From positions 186,001 through 250,000 of the forward strand of contig JAXDDX010000292.1 of NCBI GenBank assembly GCA_034670405.1: a stretch of DNA of 64,000 nt, read 5' to 3'. The position numbers and the translations under genes were made by a program. The notes under the pieces are model-generated. The model saw only the letters and a program-made list of their open reading frames with translations. It did no database searches and was not told the DNA's origin. Positions 37,786-50,300 of this stretch are shown in pieces (positions within the stretch are counted from its first letter, which is position 1; every line of letters starts with the position of its first letter). Source of the DNA: Hoplostethus atlanticus. Lineage: Eukaryota; Chordata; Actinopteri; Trachichthyiformes; Trachichthyidae.

Positions 37786-38260
37786 TTCGTAAAAATCCAG
37801 CCGTGTTTAATTGAGACGCTGTAGATTCACCCTATTTGGCCAAATTAAATTCTGGCTGCTGGGAAATCTTCTCCATATAGGAAGTGGCAAATCGAAACTT
37901 AGGACAGGGTTCCCACACTGACTTGGAGATCAAATTCAAGGACTTTTCAATGACTTTCAAGGTACTGGTTGGTGAAATTCAAGGACTCCGAATTGGCATG
38001 TTTTAGTCATTGTCTTGTCAAGTCGAGAAATCATAGTGAAATCATTAAAAACTGCTGCTATATCAACGCAATATCCATCACAGGGTTGTCCACGGGATGT
38101 GAGATGTTGATCCTAGGATGGAAAGAGGGTGCTGTACTTTAATAAAAAGCTCAAAAACCTTTAAGGCCTTATTTTACCCCCCCAACCACAAATTTTCAAG
38201 GATTTTCAAGGACTATGGGAACCCTGTTAAAAGTGAAATCCGAAAGTGAAAGTGAAATCC
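37786..38260. repeat. Old repeat, paralogous to 40086-40210, containing a MITE
   Basis: 'attgagacgctgtagattca ... gggaaatcttc ... gaaactta' at 37787-37904, resumed by 'agtgaaatccgaaagtgaaa' after 38226, parallels 'attgagatgtcgtagattca ... gggaaatcttcc ... gaaactta' and 'gaactccaaaagtgag' at 40090-40195. The second copy lacks the inserted 322 bases. Confidence 0.6.
37905..38226. mobile_element. hAT-like MITE
   Basis: Terminal inverted repeats cagggttccca at the left and tgggaaccctg at the right. Subterminal 'caaggacttttcaa' and 'ttttcaaggattttcaagga' are mirrored. No clean 8-base target duplication is visible (acttagga versus ttaaaagt), so the flanks are decayed or the superfamily differs. 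No coding capacity. Confidence 0.65.
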
Positions 38261-38681
38261 TAAGTCTGATGATTATATTTTAAGGAAAGTTTACCGCTGC
38301 TTCTAATGGAGTTCTAACCTGCTGATAATGCATCACAATGCACTTCAAGTAGTGTTACCAATAATCGCCTGACTTGTCCAATCACTGAAGCCAGTACACA
38401 ACCAACGGCCATTGGATGAGGTGAACAGATTAGAATACATTTTGTGTGAGGCACAAACTTTGTATGAAACTTGCTGAACAAATGTCCACCTTGGACTCAA
38501 GACGCACAGTGGAATGCGGTCCAAACTCTATTTAACACGATATACTTATATAGTAAACAGTTTGATAGATTAGAGTATAAAATAAGTGATTCATAAATAG
38601 AGGGTAAGGGATCAAAGGCACATGCAGTGAGGTCCGGCTGGACAAGTAAGCAGTCATCTCCCTCCTCTCTCACTCTCCTCA

Positions 38682-41362
38682 TCATTTGTTCTTGGCGGCC
38701 AGCGGCTTGCGGCTGATCTTCTTGGTCTTATCGTTGCTCTTCTTGGGAGGCTCTGGGTTGGCCTGCATGTGGCGGCCATAGAGACTGAGGAGGAGGAGGA
38801 GGAGGAAAGGAGAGGAGAGGAGAGGAGGAGACAGGAAAGGAGGAGAGAGGAGACAAGGAGAAGAGAGGAGAAATGGTATTAACATACATTGATAACCACT
38901 TAACTCTCATGCAACTTGGTGTGTGTGTTCGCGTTTGTGCGCTTGCTCGTTTGGCTGTACGTCAAAGAGGAGCATTTCAGGTTGATTTAATTCTTCCCTA
39001 ATAACATTTCTAAATGAAAAAAACCTTTGTGAGGACTGAACTTGTTAGCAGGGATGCAGCCATCAGGTCGTTTTTGGGGTGATTCTGATTACCGATAAAC
39101 TGCAACATTTCAATCTAGCACTGGGTTTAACATGGTTATTACAAGTTAGTGTATGCTTGACGGAAAAAGGTGTTATTCACGGTTGAAAATGGTGAATAAA
39201 TCCAATAAATGAATCCAATAAATGAATCCACTTAAAGAACAGATGGGTCTGTTCTCTATCCCAAAATAAAATACTGTGTTCAATGGCTGTTGAATGCCAC
39301 ATGAACATAAATAACCAACGTAGACCTGTAACGTGTTCAGCAGTTGAAGCGGTGCCGTTTACCGACAATCTATTCAGAACGGCCAGCCGACAGATCTGCA
39401 CATCCCCGGTCATTAGCTGTTAATTTCACCTTGCTGACACACTGAAAACATTCCTCTGGTTTTGAACGAGCATTTTTTTTTCCCTCTCCCAGCTGAGGAC
39501 GATCAAGCCGAGGAAAAAAAAAAAGAGGAAACACAAAGAGACAATTATCTCTGAACTGCGCTGCTCTGGGGAGGAGGAGGAGGAGGACAGAAAGATGGAA
39601 GAAGAGTCCTTTCCACTCCGCTGAGCTCCCTCTCTCTTTTGGCGTGAGTGAGAGAAACCCATGGGAGGGGGGCGGGGGGGAAGTGACAAGAGAGAGAACG
39701 AGGGAGGGAGGGAGAACGAGAGAGAGGGTGTATGGTGTGTGGTGACGGAGGATGCTCGTCCGCTGTGCCCGGCTGTAACAGACACTAATAAGCGCGCTAC
39801 AGTGAATGTTGACTAAGTGCCCGATCATTACTGACCAAGCCTCCAGAACTGTCTCTGTGCGTGTGTCCGTGCCCATATGTATGTGTTAATTTGTGAATGT
39901 TATCGTTGTGTCTGTATGATGAATGTTTCTGTATATTTTTGTCTGCCCTTTGTGTGTCTGTGTGTGTGTGTTTGAGAGAGAGAGCTGTACGTCTAATTGC
40001 ACAGCAGGTAAATGTCATGTGGGCTGTTTGGCTTGAACTCAGAGAGCACTCAATATTTACTAGTCAGAGAAGAGCGTCTCATCCCCACTTATTGAGATGT
40101 CGTAGATTCACCTATATTTGCCACATTTAAATTGTAGTTTTGATGGGAAATCTTCCGTGACGAACTGAAACTTAAGAGCGAACTCCAAAAGTGAGCGCTC
40201 CGTCCAGAGCAAGCTGGACACACCGACGTTCGATCTTTTGCCAGCATGGTTTACTTATGTCACCTTACAAGAAGTCCTCAAAAAATGCAAGCAATTACCT
40301 CTTGCTGCCATTTGGGGGTGCCAACGTGAGAATATAGAGCACCTCTAATTATTTAGTTGGTTCATGAGTGATGTTTCCGGAGTCCCAAAATATATATTTT
40401 TTTACATTTTGTTAAATAATTGTACATGAAACTTGAGTTTACTTTTGTTTATTTTTAACCACATGAATACAATTCAATGAATGAAACAGACACCAATAAG
40501 AAAGGCAAGGTTTGAGGGGATGTGATATCTTGCCAATATCTAATTTTGGACAACAGCACCGAAATAACACCATAAGATGCACATGTGGTGAGGGAAAGCA
40601 GTGATATTAAAGGAAAACTCCACCAAATTCCATACTCTCATAGCCCTTGCTAGCCTATTGCTAGCTAGCTCCATAGCAACAACAAGTCGCTTTGTCAACC
40701 AAACAAACTGCAGGTAGTTAATCATAAAAAGAGTTCATTGTGCAGAAGCATACTATGGTTGAATATTATTATAATAATATTATATATTAATATTATTAGT
40801 AATTATTATTTTTATTACCTTGGAGTTCTTGAATTTGCTTATGAAGTCCTCTCAAAGACGAAAAAATTCAACACGATAGCAGCCTGTTTATGAATTAACT
40901 TGTTTTGTATTGAGTAATCATCAACCATCACCTCACGATGTTCGTGTTTAATGACTCAATGTAAACCAACTAATGTAGTGCCATTTAAAATCCCTGTAAC
41001 GCGTGAAGCTTTGTGATCAAATCAGCCGAGTCTCCGATATAGGACGGTTGTGACTGCACAAAGGGATAAAACCCCCAAAAGATTACTTTTAAACAACATG
41101 TGAGCAAATCCATGTCAACACATCCCTTCTCAAACAAGGGGCTTGCTTGACATTTTCCAATTTTATTCACTCAAGTCATTATATTTAGTAAGAGAATTTC
41201 ATGTTATAATATAATAGATATGGATAATAATATTATAATAATATAATAGAATGGATTACTTTGAATAGATCTCAAAAAACCCATCTCTCTCTTACACACA
41301 CACAAACAAACATACACACACACGTGTGGATTTGGCATTTGTTGTGTTCCCACATGTGCGTG

Positions 41363-41397
<35 letters not shown>

Positions 41398-44300
41398 GTA
41401 TTATGTACAAATCGAGACTAGGGGAAGACTGTCAGTCTATGATTGAAGTGTCTGGTGTTTTCTCTCTGAGGGGAGGGGAGTCTCTCTCTGCCTCGGCCCG
41501 TTGTCAACACAGTCTCTTGGGGATGAAACGCTACTGACCAACCCTCACCCCACCACCTTCGCTCCACACCACAACTACACCCGTGGCAGACATATGGCAG
41601 AGAGACAGAGAGAGAGAAAGAAAGAGAGACACCAGGCACCCGCCGTTTCCAGCAGCGCTTCCTGGCCAGTGAGCCGAGCCATTGTGTCCCAGAGGAGAGG
41701 GCTGGTTTGGGGCTAGGAGGTGCTGGGCAGCCCCTGGGACCAGCCGAGTGTCTGGAAGTGGCGAGGCCCTGAGAGATGGACAGCTTTTAACTTTGCGTCT
41801 GTCAGCACTGACTCTATACACAGAAATCTACTGGTTTGGATCTGGACCACAGTAAGCCCCCATGGTAATACAACAACAGACAAGTCTTCTCTCTCTGGAT
41901 TTCCATCCTTTCCTGCTCATGGGTTACCCTAAATCTCCCAAAAACTGAAAAGACTGAACCAGATAATGCTTTGTGAATGGTGAGGAATAGATGCACACAA
42001 CTGTCTTCAATAAGGACTGCTTTGACCAAAAAATCCAATCCAAAAGGAGTTTCTACCTTCTTCTCTTTCAGTACTCCAAACTGCTCAATCTAAACAGGAC
42101 CATGTAAACCTTTGGTTCAAGGGCAAACACAGAAATCACTAAAACTGGAGTCAAGTACACGTGTGCATTGACATAACCACCTTAAATCATTCTAGCCAGT
42201 GCATCTGATAACACCAAGCTATGCATGCTTCTACCCAATTACTGCAATAATAAAAAAAAGAGGACGGACAGCAATGAACTGAGGGAGAGAGAGGAAAGAT
42301 GAGAGAGCTCCTATATGGGCTTCAGCTTATGGTGACTGATTATATGAGCTCTTTTTAAGAAAAGCTGGATTACTCATTTAGTCAATAAGTGGCCAGTGCA
42401 GTGCGCTCGGCACAGTCATAACAAGCTGGAGTGTTAACATAATTGTGGCTTCGCAGCTCTGATGGATGAGTCTAGGAGGGAAGAAGGATATGGACAGAAG
42501 AGGAGGAGGAGAGGCACAATCCATTCAACGTGTCATAAAGGAAGAAAAGAAAATCAATGTGAAGAGTGGAGAATAATGCAGCCTAATTAATGATGGAGCG
42601 CTCGTCGGACCGGGAGTTGCCCCGTGGGAAGAAACAACTAATCGCAGAGGGTTTGGGAGATAAATACTGCCGCGGCGAGGGCGCGCTGTTTATTTAAGAA
42701 AAGAAGGGATTTATGGATATTTTGAGAGTAACCGTCAGAAGATCCGTGCATGTGAATCCACCTGCATTTGGGCGGGGGCGAGGAGGGGATGAATTCCCAG
42801 CCGAGGAAGCCTCTGCTGTCCTTCACTTCTTTCACTGAATAAAGGGAATGAAATGGCTTGTCAGGAACTCAAGAATGGTACTCATTCTAGTCTAAGTTTA
42901 TTTCGATTTTACCAACCCATATCCCATATCCCATATTTTTGTGTTGTTTTTTGAATATTGTAGTTTACTGTAATTATGTGAAGAGCTATATTTGACATTC
43001 TAAACACAGTTTCTCATCTTGAATGAGAGAGATGAGCTGGGAGTGACTCAGTCTCTTTTTAGAGTAAGGTTAGACCCAGAGGTGTTTATAAGCCCAAGTC
43101 AAGGCTCAAGTCATTTGTGACAAGTCCAAGTCTTTATGAGCAAGTTGCAAGGCAAGTCACAAGTTACCTATCACTGAGTTGTGCTCTTTGAAGTTGCGAA
43201 GCTGCACCTCATTTAGGGAGCAGTAAGACCAGAAGAATGCAGTTAGGCCCTAAATCATTAAAGGTAGTCTACTCTTGAGTACAGGCCTTATTAAGCTTTG
43301 GGTGCCAATAATCACATCAGCCATCTTCTCAGAATAAAGGCAAGCACACATTGAAAATATTGACTTTTTTATAGCTCATTACAATACTTATAGCTCATCT
43401 TTACTAAGGTTGCCAATAATTCTGGGGGACTGTAGATTTCTGCAGATGAAACTGCATAATTAATATGATTCAGAAGTATATATATACATACAAAGAAGCC
43501 TCAGTAATAATGATAAATATTTATAGAAATGAAAAACAATTCTAGCAATAACAAAAAGGCCTAGGCTTGGCCACCTACGTTTTTAGCCAATCTACAAAGA
43601 ATTTAGGTGCACCGGGGGAAAGCAGCAAACGTTGAAAAGTTAAATCGGAGAAGCCTACTTTCCCTACTTTCCCAGAGTTAGGGCAGCTCATCGTTACACA
43701 TCCTCATTATCCATTAGGCGTATCCACACCAGTCCGGTCGTGCAACGCCTGTTACCATGGTTACCTTCCAAACAAAGACATTTCTGAATAAAAAGCTATT
43801 GCTCAGGGTTTTGCCGTGGTCTGGTTAAGTCCCTGCTGTCAAGTCTCAAGTCAAGTCTTTAGCATTCAAGTCACAAGTAAGTCGAGTCTCACAGCAGACG
43901 AGTCCAAGTCAAGCCCCAAGTCCTGATTTCCGCGACTCAAGTCTCAAGCTCTGCTTAGACCAGTTACCTTACACTAGCTCAGATTCCTGCCCATGGGCAT
44001 TCAGCTGACATGTTCTGTTCTATATGCTCCTGCCCACTCATGCTGGTCATGTCTGTCTGTGTGAGTGAGAGTACATGAATGAGTTTGTCTGCGTGAAAGG
44101 CTGTATATGAGTGTGTCTCCTATCTGTTTCCAGGCTGTGGCTGGGCAGTGTTGACGTTCTCATGGCCCCCCGCTCTGTGTACGCACAAAATTGGAAACAT
44201 GTACACAGTCTTTTCATTTTACTTCAATTTTGGGCTTTTATTAATTTTGTCTGTTATTTATTTATTCTTTCTTTTCTTTTTATCCCTAAGGCATGGACTA

Positions 44301-47300
44301 CTTTTGTTACTATTATTGTCATTGATCTTTATGTTTGCTGACTTGTCATTGGTTGTGAAGCACTTTGTAATTTTATTTTGAAAAATGCTATATAAATAAA
44401 TATGATCATTTTGTTAATTTGTAAAAACTATGAAAAAAAATTAAATTAATTTGAAATTAATAAAAAAAATCCACTTTGACATTATGGGTTATTGTGTGTA
44501 GAAATACAATCTGTTTTGAATTCAGGCTGTAATGCCACAAAATTCTGAAAACTTAAGGGGGGGTTGTATACTTTCCGGAAGCACTGTATATCTTATTTTG
44601 AAACTCCAGCCAAACACAGATTACAAAATGTGCAAAATTAATAAAATATGTAAATCAAATACAGCATGTGTGTGTGTGTTGCTGTTCTGACATGACCACA
44701 TCATTTCATGGAGTCAGTGGGTGGAACTTCTGCTGTGTTGGTTTAAACAGACACACTTATATCTTGGCCAGACAGACAGACAGACAGACAGACACTGAGC
44801 TCATGAGCTGAGCTGTGCTGTGCTAGTGTCAATGTAACTTGCTCTTGTTTTACACTGCTCTGATGAGAGGAAGGGGTGGGGGGCTTTCTCTTCCCCTTCA
44901 CTCTACCCTTTTCTCTTGGCCACACTCCAGCTCTTCTCCTTTCTGTTTCTCTCTGTCTGTGACAGTTGTGGACTGACATGCGGGGGAATATGAGAGGAAT
45001 GCTGAGGGCCATTGGGGCGAGAGAGGACCAGTGTCTCTCTGGAGAGAGAGAAAGAGAGAGAGAGTGACAGAGAGAGATATCCCCATCATGGTGTCTAAAT
45101 CCCAGAGTACTGAAGGATGTGACCAGGAACAGAAAAAAGCAACAAAGCAAGCAGAAAGGCAATCTCCCATTAGAAATGATAACCCTCTGCTGAAATATAT
45201 ATGTTAATACATATACATTTCAGCAGTGGCTATTCATTTCCCTCTACAGCAGGGTACATGAAGACACAAATTAATATTTATACTGTGTTATATGGCTCTA
45301 AAATTCCTCTAAAAATTAAACCCAGAGGAAAAAAACAACTGAAAACTAACAACTAACAACTCATCAGTAAAATACAATAAAACTCAGGAAATGGAGGAGG
45401 AAGAGAACGAAGGGGTGAAGACATAATAACAGAACTCCAATGCATGATTTAAGAAAAAAAGTGAGACAAATCTAGTAGATACCAAAACGTAATGGAAGGC
45501 TGAAGATGACTCCGATAGTGATGAGTGGGTCTTAAATGCTTTGCCTGTGTTTCAGAATGTGACACATAAATTAGTAACTTAATTAATAATCCATGGCATT
45601 TTCATATATTTTAATAAAATCACATTTTGCTACTCCCTATCACTAACTGATATAAGTAGTGATTCAACATATAGCCAGTTTGTGATAGCTTTTAAATTAG
45701 CTGTTCTATGGTATTGTGTTTAGATAATGTCAGCTTGTTAGCTAGCTAATCACAGTATCTGGTCAGCTAACCACCACTTTCCACCACTTTAACACATCTA
45801 ACTTACACACTAGCTACCGTATCTAGTAGAAGCTAGCATTAATAGTGGCTAGTAGCTGCATGTTAACATTAACATCAGTTGCTTTTTCTAAATTAGTATG
45901 CTGGCTAGTTAGCTAGCTAACAGTAATCTAAACGGGATGTGAGAAATGTATGGGTGACTCGCTCTAGATTGGAAATGACTGAAATGACTGAAAATGATAA
46001 CAGTTTATAGTATTGAATATAACCCTCGAGTTACCTGTCTCTTGATATTTAGCTAATAGCTAATTTAGCGAATATGTCTTTTAGAATTTTGACACAAACT
46101 TGAAACTTATCTTTCTTCCATCTACGTTCAACTTTTCTACATTCTTTATTAACATGAGTGGTATGTAATTTAACTACGGTGAAGCTATGGGCTTAGGTTG
46201 TCTGTAATGCTTCACGTTTTCCTATTAATCCTCAACTAATGTCAGGCTAGTTAACATCCAGGCAGCAGAGAAACCGGAGGGAAAAAATTGCATAAGTTTA
46301 GATATAGTCGAGTCCTCAACTCAGTGATTGGCTCACAGTCAAAGGGAGTGTACAGAGGTCAGTAGGGACAATGTTTGAGAACAGGAAAGTCCAAAGACTG
46401 TATACAACCATGGCATTCAAATCTTACCTCAAAATATTATTGCTCAGTGTGGTGGGTGATGTTTATTGATTTATTTGGTGGCTGGTAATTTCAGACCCTG
46501 CTTATAACAGTACTAAATTGACCTACAGATAATTTTGAGTTTTTTTTATGCCCGGTTATCATTATTTGCACACAGGAAATTGCAGTCTGGAGCTCCACAG
46601 AGCCATCCATGGTTGATAGCTTTGTGACTGCAAAGCTTCTACACCAGTGGTCCTCAAATCCGGTCCTTGGGGTCCGGAGTACTGCTGGTTTTCTATCCTA
46701 TCAGGTAGTTAATTGCATTCACCAAGCGTCCCGGGTCTAAATCAGTCCCTGCTTAGACAGCTAGAATGGAAACTACCTGGCAGAATAGAAAACCAGCAGT
46801 AGTCTGGACCCAGGGGCCCGGATTTGAGGACCATGCTGCTTGAAGATACAGATATAGAACTCTGAATGTACACACTGTATGTCGGTCCCATTGCACTGAA
46901 TGTGAAGTGCTCTCCTTGTACCATGTGTGTCAGAAGGTACTGTACTATTACCATGTTAATAAAGTGAAAGTCATGCTTATGGGTATTTACAGTGTCTGAG
47001 ATATTGGATAACCCTGGGCTTTTTGGTTTCTTAGTCTGAAAATCTTTGAAATGCTGAAGAAGAGTAGATGTTCAGTCCCATGGGTCATTTGCCTGAGTTC
47101 TCTCTCGCGTTCCCTCTCTCTGTCCGTCACAGTCTGCTGTACACTGGAGAGGCTGTAGCCCAAGAGGAACATGGGATATCCGCAAGGCCACACACACGCA
47201 CACGAGCACACACACAACCAATGACCACAACAGTTTCATTTTGGTTTTATATAAGCACTACCGCAAACAGTGCTATCTACAGATCAACACAAAGATTTCC

Positions 47301-50300
47301 CAATACCTTTGAGTTGTGTGCTGTGTGTGTGTGTGTACGGCTCTGATGATGAACTGTTAGGGCCAATTAAAGGCAGGAGTAGGAGAAGCGAGGCGAATGG
47401 ATTCAGATTCCTGATGGTGTCTTTACGGAGCTCTGCTATTCCACACGGCTTAATTAATCACGGCAAAGCTTAGCGTATGTATGTGTGTATGTATGTATGT
47501 GTGTGTGTGTGTGTGTGTGTGAGTGAAAGTTAGTGTTTGCTTCTCTTTGCCTGTGTGTGTGTGCATGTGCACAGTATTTCAGAGTTAAAGCTACACTGTA
47601 TGTGTGTGTGTGTGTGTGTGTTTGAGTGATAAATGCGCAGGGAGGCCACAGGGCATTGATCTGATATGGGTCTTCCTCTCCCAGCCAGCTCGTCTTCACT
47701 AGAGCTGCCGGGCAATTTAGTCGCTTTCTATAAAAGCAGAGAAAGATCAGCAGGAGGTAGATGAAGAGGACGCAATGGAGGAAGAGAGAAAAGCAGGACG
47801 AAGAAGAAGAAGGTGAGAGGGGAAGGGAGGAGAAAAGAGAAGATGAAGTGGAAGAAGAGGAGGAGAGGCTGGGCGGAAGGAAATGACAATAATTAAGATT
47901 CATGACAAACAACTCGGGCTCCTAGCCAATGGCGGCAAAGTTCTCTCCCCTCATCATTAGCTCTCTCCACTTCCTGATGATCGACCAATGCTCTGAGGGA
48001 AGTGTGTGCACGCCTTCCTATCTGTAAACAAAATAATCGATAAAAAAAAACGACAATATCCTAGAGAGACAGTACCTTCAATTCCTACCTAACATCAGAC
48101 CAAGACCTGGAAGATCTGACCAAACCTTTGGGATTAGGCTAAGACTTTACATAGACTTACAATGGAGACTCAGGCGTTAGACACATGTTGCGTAGCTGTA
48201 ACTTTAGCGTACATGTAGCATTTCACTTAGCATTAGCTTGGAGTGGAACTGATGCTGGCGCTGTACCTACATGTACAATTAATTACGTACGTTTTCAGGC
48301 GTTTACACATTAAGGCCACTTTGATCGTTTTCTCATTAGAAATATAGAAAAATAGAAATAGTCAAAGGCCAGGCTCCATAACAGATTTGTCAAACGCACT
48401 TGAGAATGGTTCACCTTATTGCCAAGACCTTAAGGAAAGTTTCAGATGTCCGAAGCAGCGGAAAATTGGCGCAGGTTCAAAAATAAGTGAACCTCCTCTT
48501 GCTTTAGTTAAATCCAGTAGATAAGTAGAATCAGGTGGGTAAATAATTGGGTATGAAGTTAACCAATCAAAGGTCAGACCTTTAGGAAGGAGTTTGTGTG
48601 GCACTCCCATAAATACAGGTGAGAAACCTGGTCAGTTTAGTGTTACCATACAGGTGAAAGAAAAACACCATGCTGTGATCTAAGGCGACCTCAGAAGACC
48701 TCAGGAAGAGAGTAGTGAGTGTCAGTGTCAGCCTGGGGAAGGTGGCATTTAACATGGCAAGCAACTCTGCCTAGAAATGGACGTCCTAAAATATCACCAA
48801 GAGCCACAAGAAAAATATGACAACTAGTACAATACAACCTAAGAATGACATCTACAAGCCTCCAATGCTGCATTTACCACACCGCATGTTGCTATGTTGA
48901 GCTTCGAAAGAAAATAGACCCATTTGAACTTGTAGAAAGCAGAAAGTCCAACTAAATCGATCACACCATTACAAAATCGGTAATCGGAAGCACCCCAAAA
49001 ACCTGACTGCTGCATTCTTTCATATAACTATCGAAGTGGTGATATTGTGGTAATTCGTAAACTATGTCAACCTATGTCAAGTGTAGCGCAGATGCTCCAG
49101 GGAGGCATAGGTTCTGGTTCTCTAGGATAATGGCGGAAATCCAACTTCCAACATGTGGTCTGTTAAATAATGCAGATGGTTTTCCGGTACAGCAGACCTC
49201 ATCAAGCTACCGATTAAAGCAGGAGGAGAGAGGCAGAGGGCAGAGGTGAAGACTGGAAACGTAGAGAAGATATAGGGAAAGGAAATAAACAGACGTGACG
49301 AGAGACAAAGAGAAAGACGGGGTCATGTTAGAGAGCGGAGAGAAAAGAGAGGAGAGATAGAGATAGAGACAACAATATGGAAAGGGAATAAGCAAGATAA
49401 AGAGCGGAAGAGAGACAACGTAAAGAATAAAAGTATGTTGTTCTTCCTTAATGAGCAGTGTGATGGATGGGCTGTAGGGGCCTGGCTGGTCCGGGAGAGG
49501 CTGGGGGGGGGGGGCCCCGGCCTCCGTGGGGCCACCATAACGAGAAGGGATGGGATGCTGCTGCTGCCACACACACTTACTTCTGCCTGCAGTTTACATA
49601 TTCCAAATATGTTAAGATTCTAATTTGTTATTTAAATGTAATCCCCCCCCCCCAGCTAACTCTCTTTTCATGCATTTGTAATGGTGAAGTTTCCTCATGC
49701 TGAGGAGTCTCCCTCAAGCAACAACCAACAGACTTTTGGATCACACAATGTTTGACATCTGTCACAAGAGTTTGAGAAAGGACGTACTTGGATGCTTTTG
49801 GAGATATTTCTTCTGGCTGAGTGACTGAATACTCTGACCTCCATCAGAGAGGTATGACGTTATACTATATAACAGAAAAGTAGAGGCTCCTTCTTAAAAA
49901 TAATCTCTCTGCATCCTTGGATCTGTGGTTTTGAATCTATTCCCACAATCCCAAAAAACAATTGTGCTGCGTTCACTTACAACGCTCTCCCCTCCGTTAT
50001 ATATCATCCAGGAGCTTTTAGCAAGGCACTTATCCCTTAACTGCTCAAGTGGAGCTGCCCGGTAGCTAATGGGCATAGCGTTCACATCATATCTCGTTGC
50101 TACAACTCGGAAGCATTTGCGCATTTAACTCGTTGGCATACCTAAATCCAAAATCATTTTTATTTGCAAAATTAAAATTCATCATAAACGAACTGCAACA
50201 GATATTGCTCGCTTTTCTTTTCATAATTTAGATCATGTTTGCTTGTGTTGTGTTGTGAAGCAGAAGATATTGGGGCCTGTAAAAAATTCACCACGTTCTA

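Noticed and set aside
39370..39876. 168-codon minus-strand frame
   Set aside because: Low-complexity Ser/Leu/Pro translation of a GA/CT-rich tract in the rsu1 intron, with no splice context.
47454..47912. 152-codon minus-strand frame
   Set aside because: Built from GAA/GGA-rich and (TG)n sequence; the histidine-threonine run is a microsatellite.
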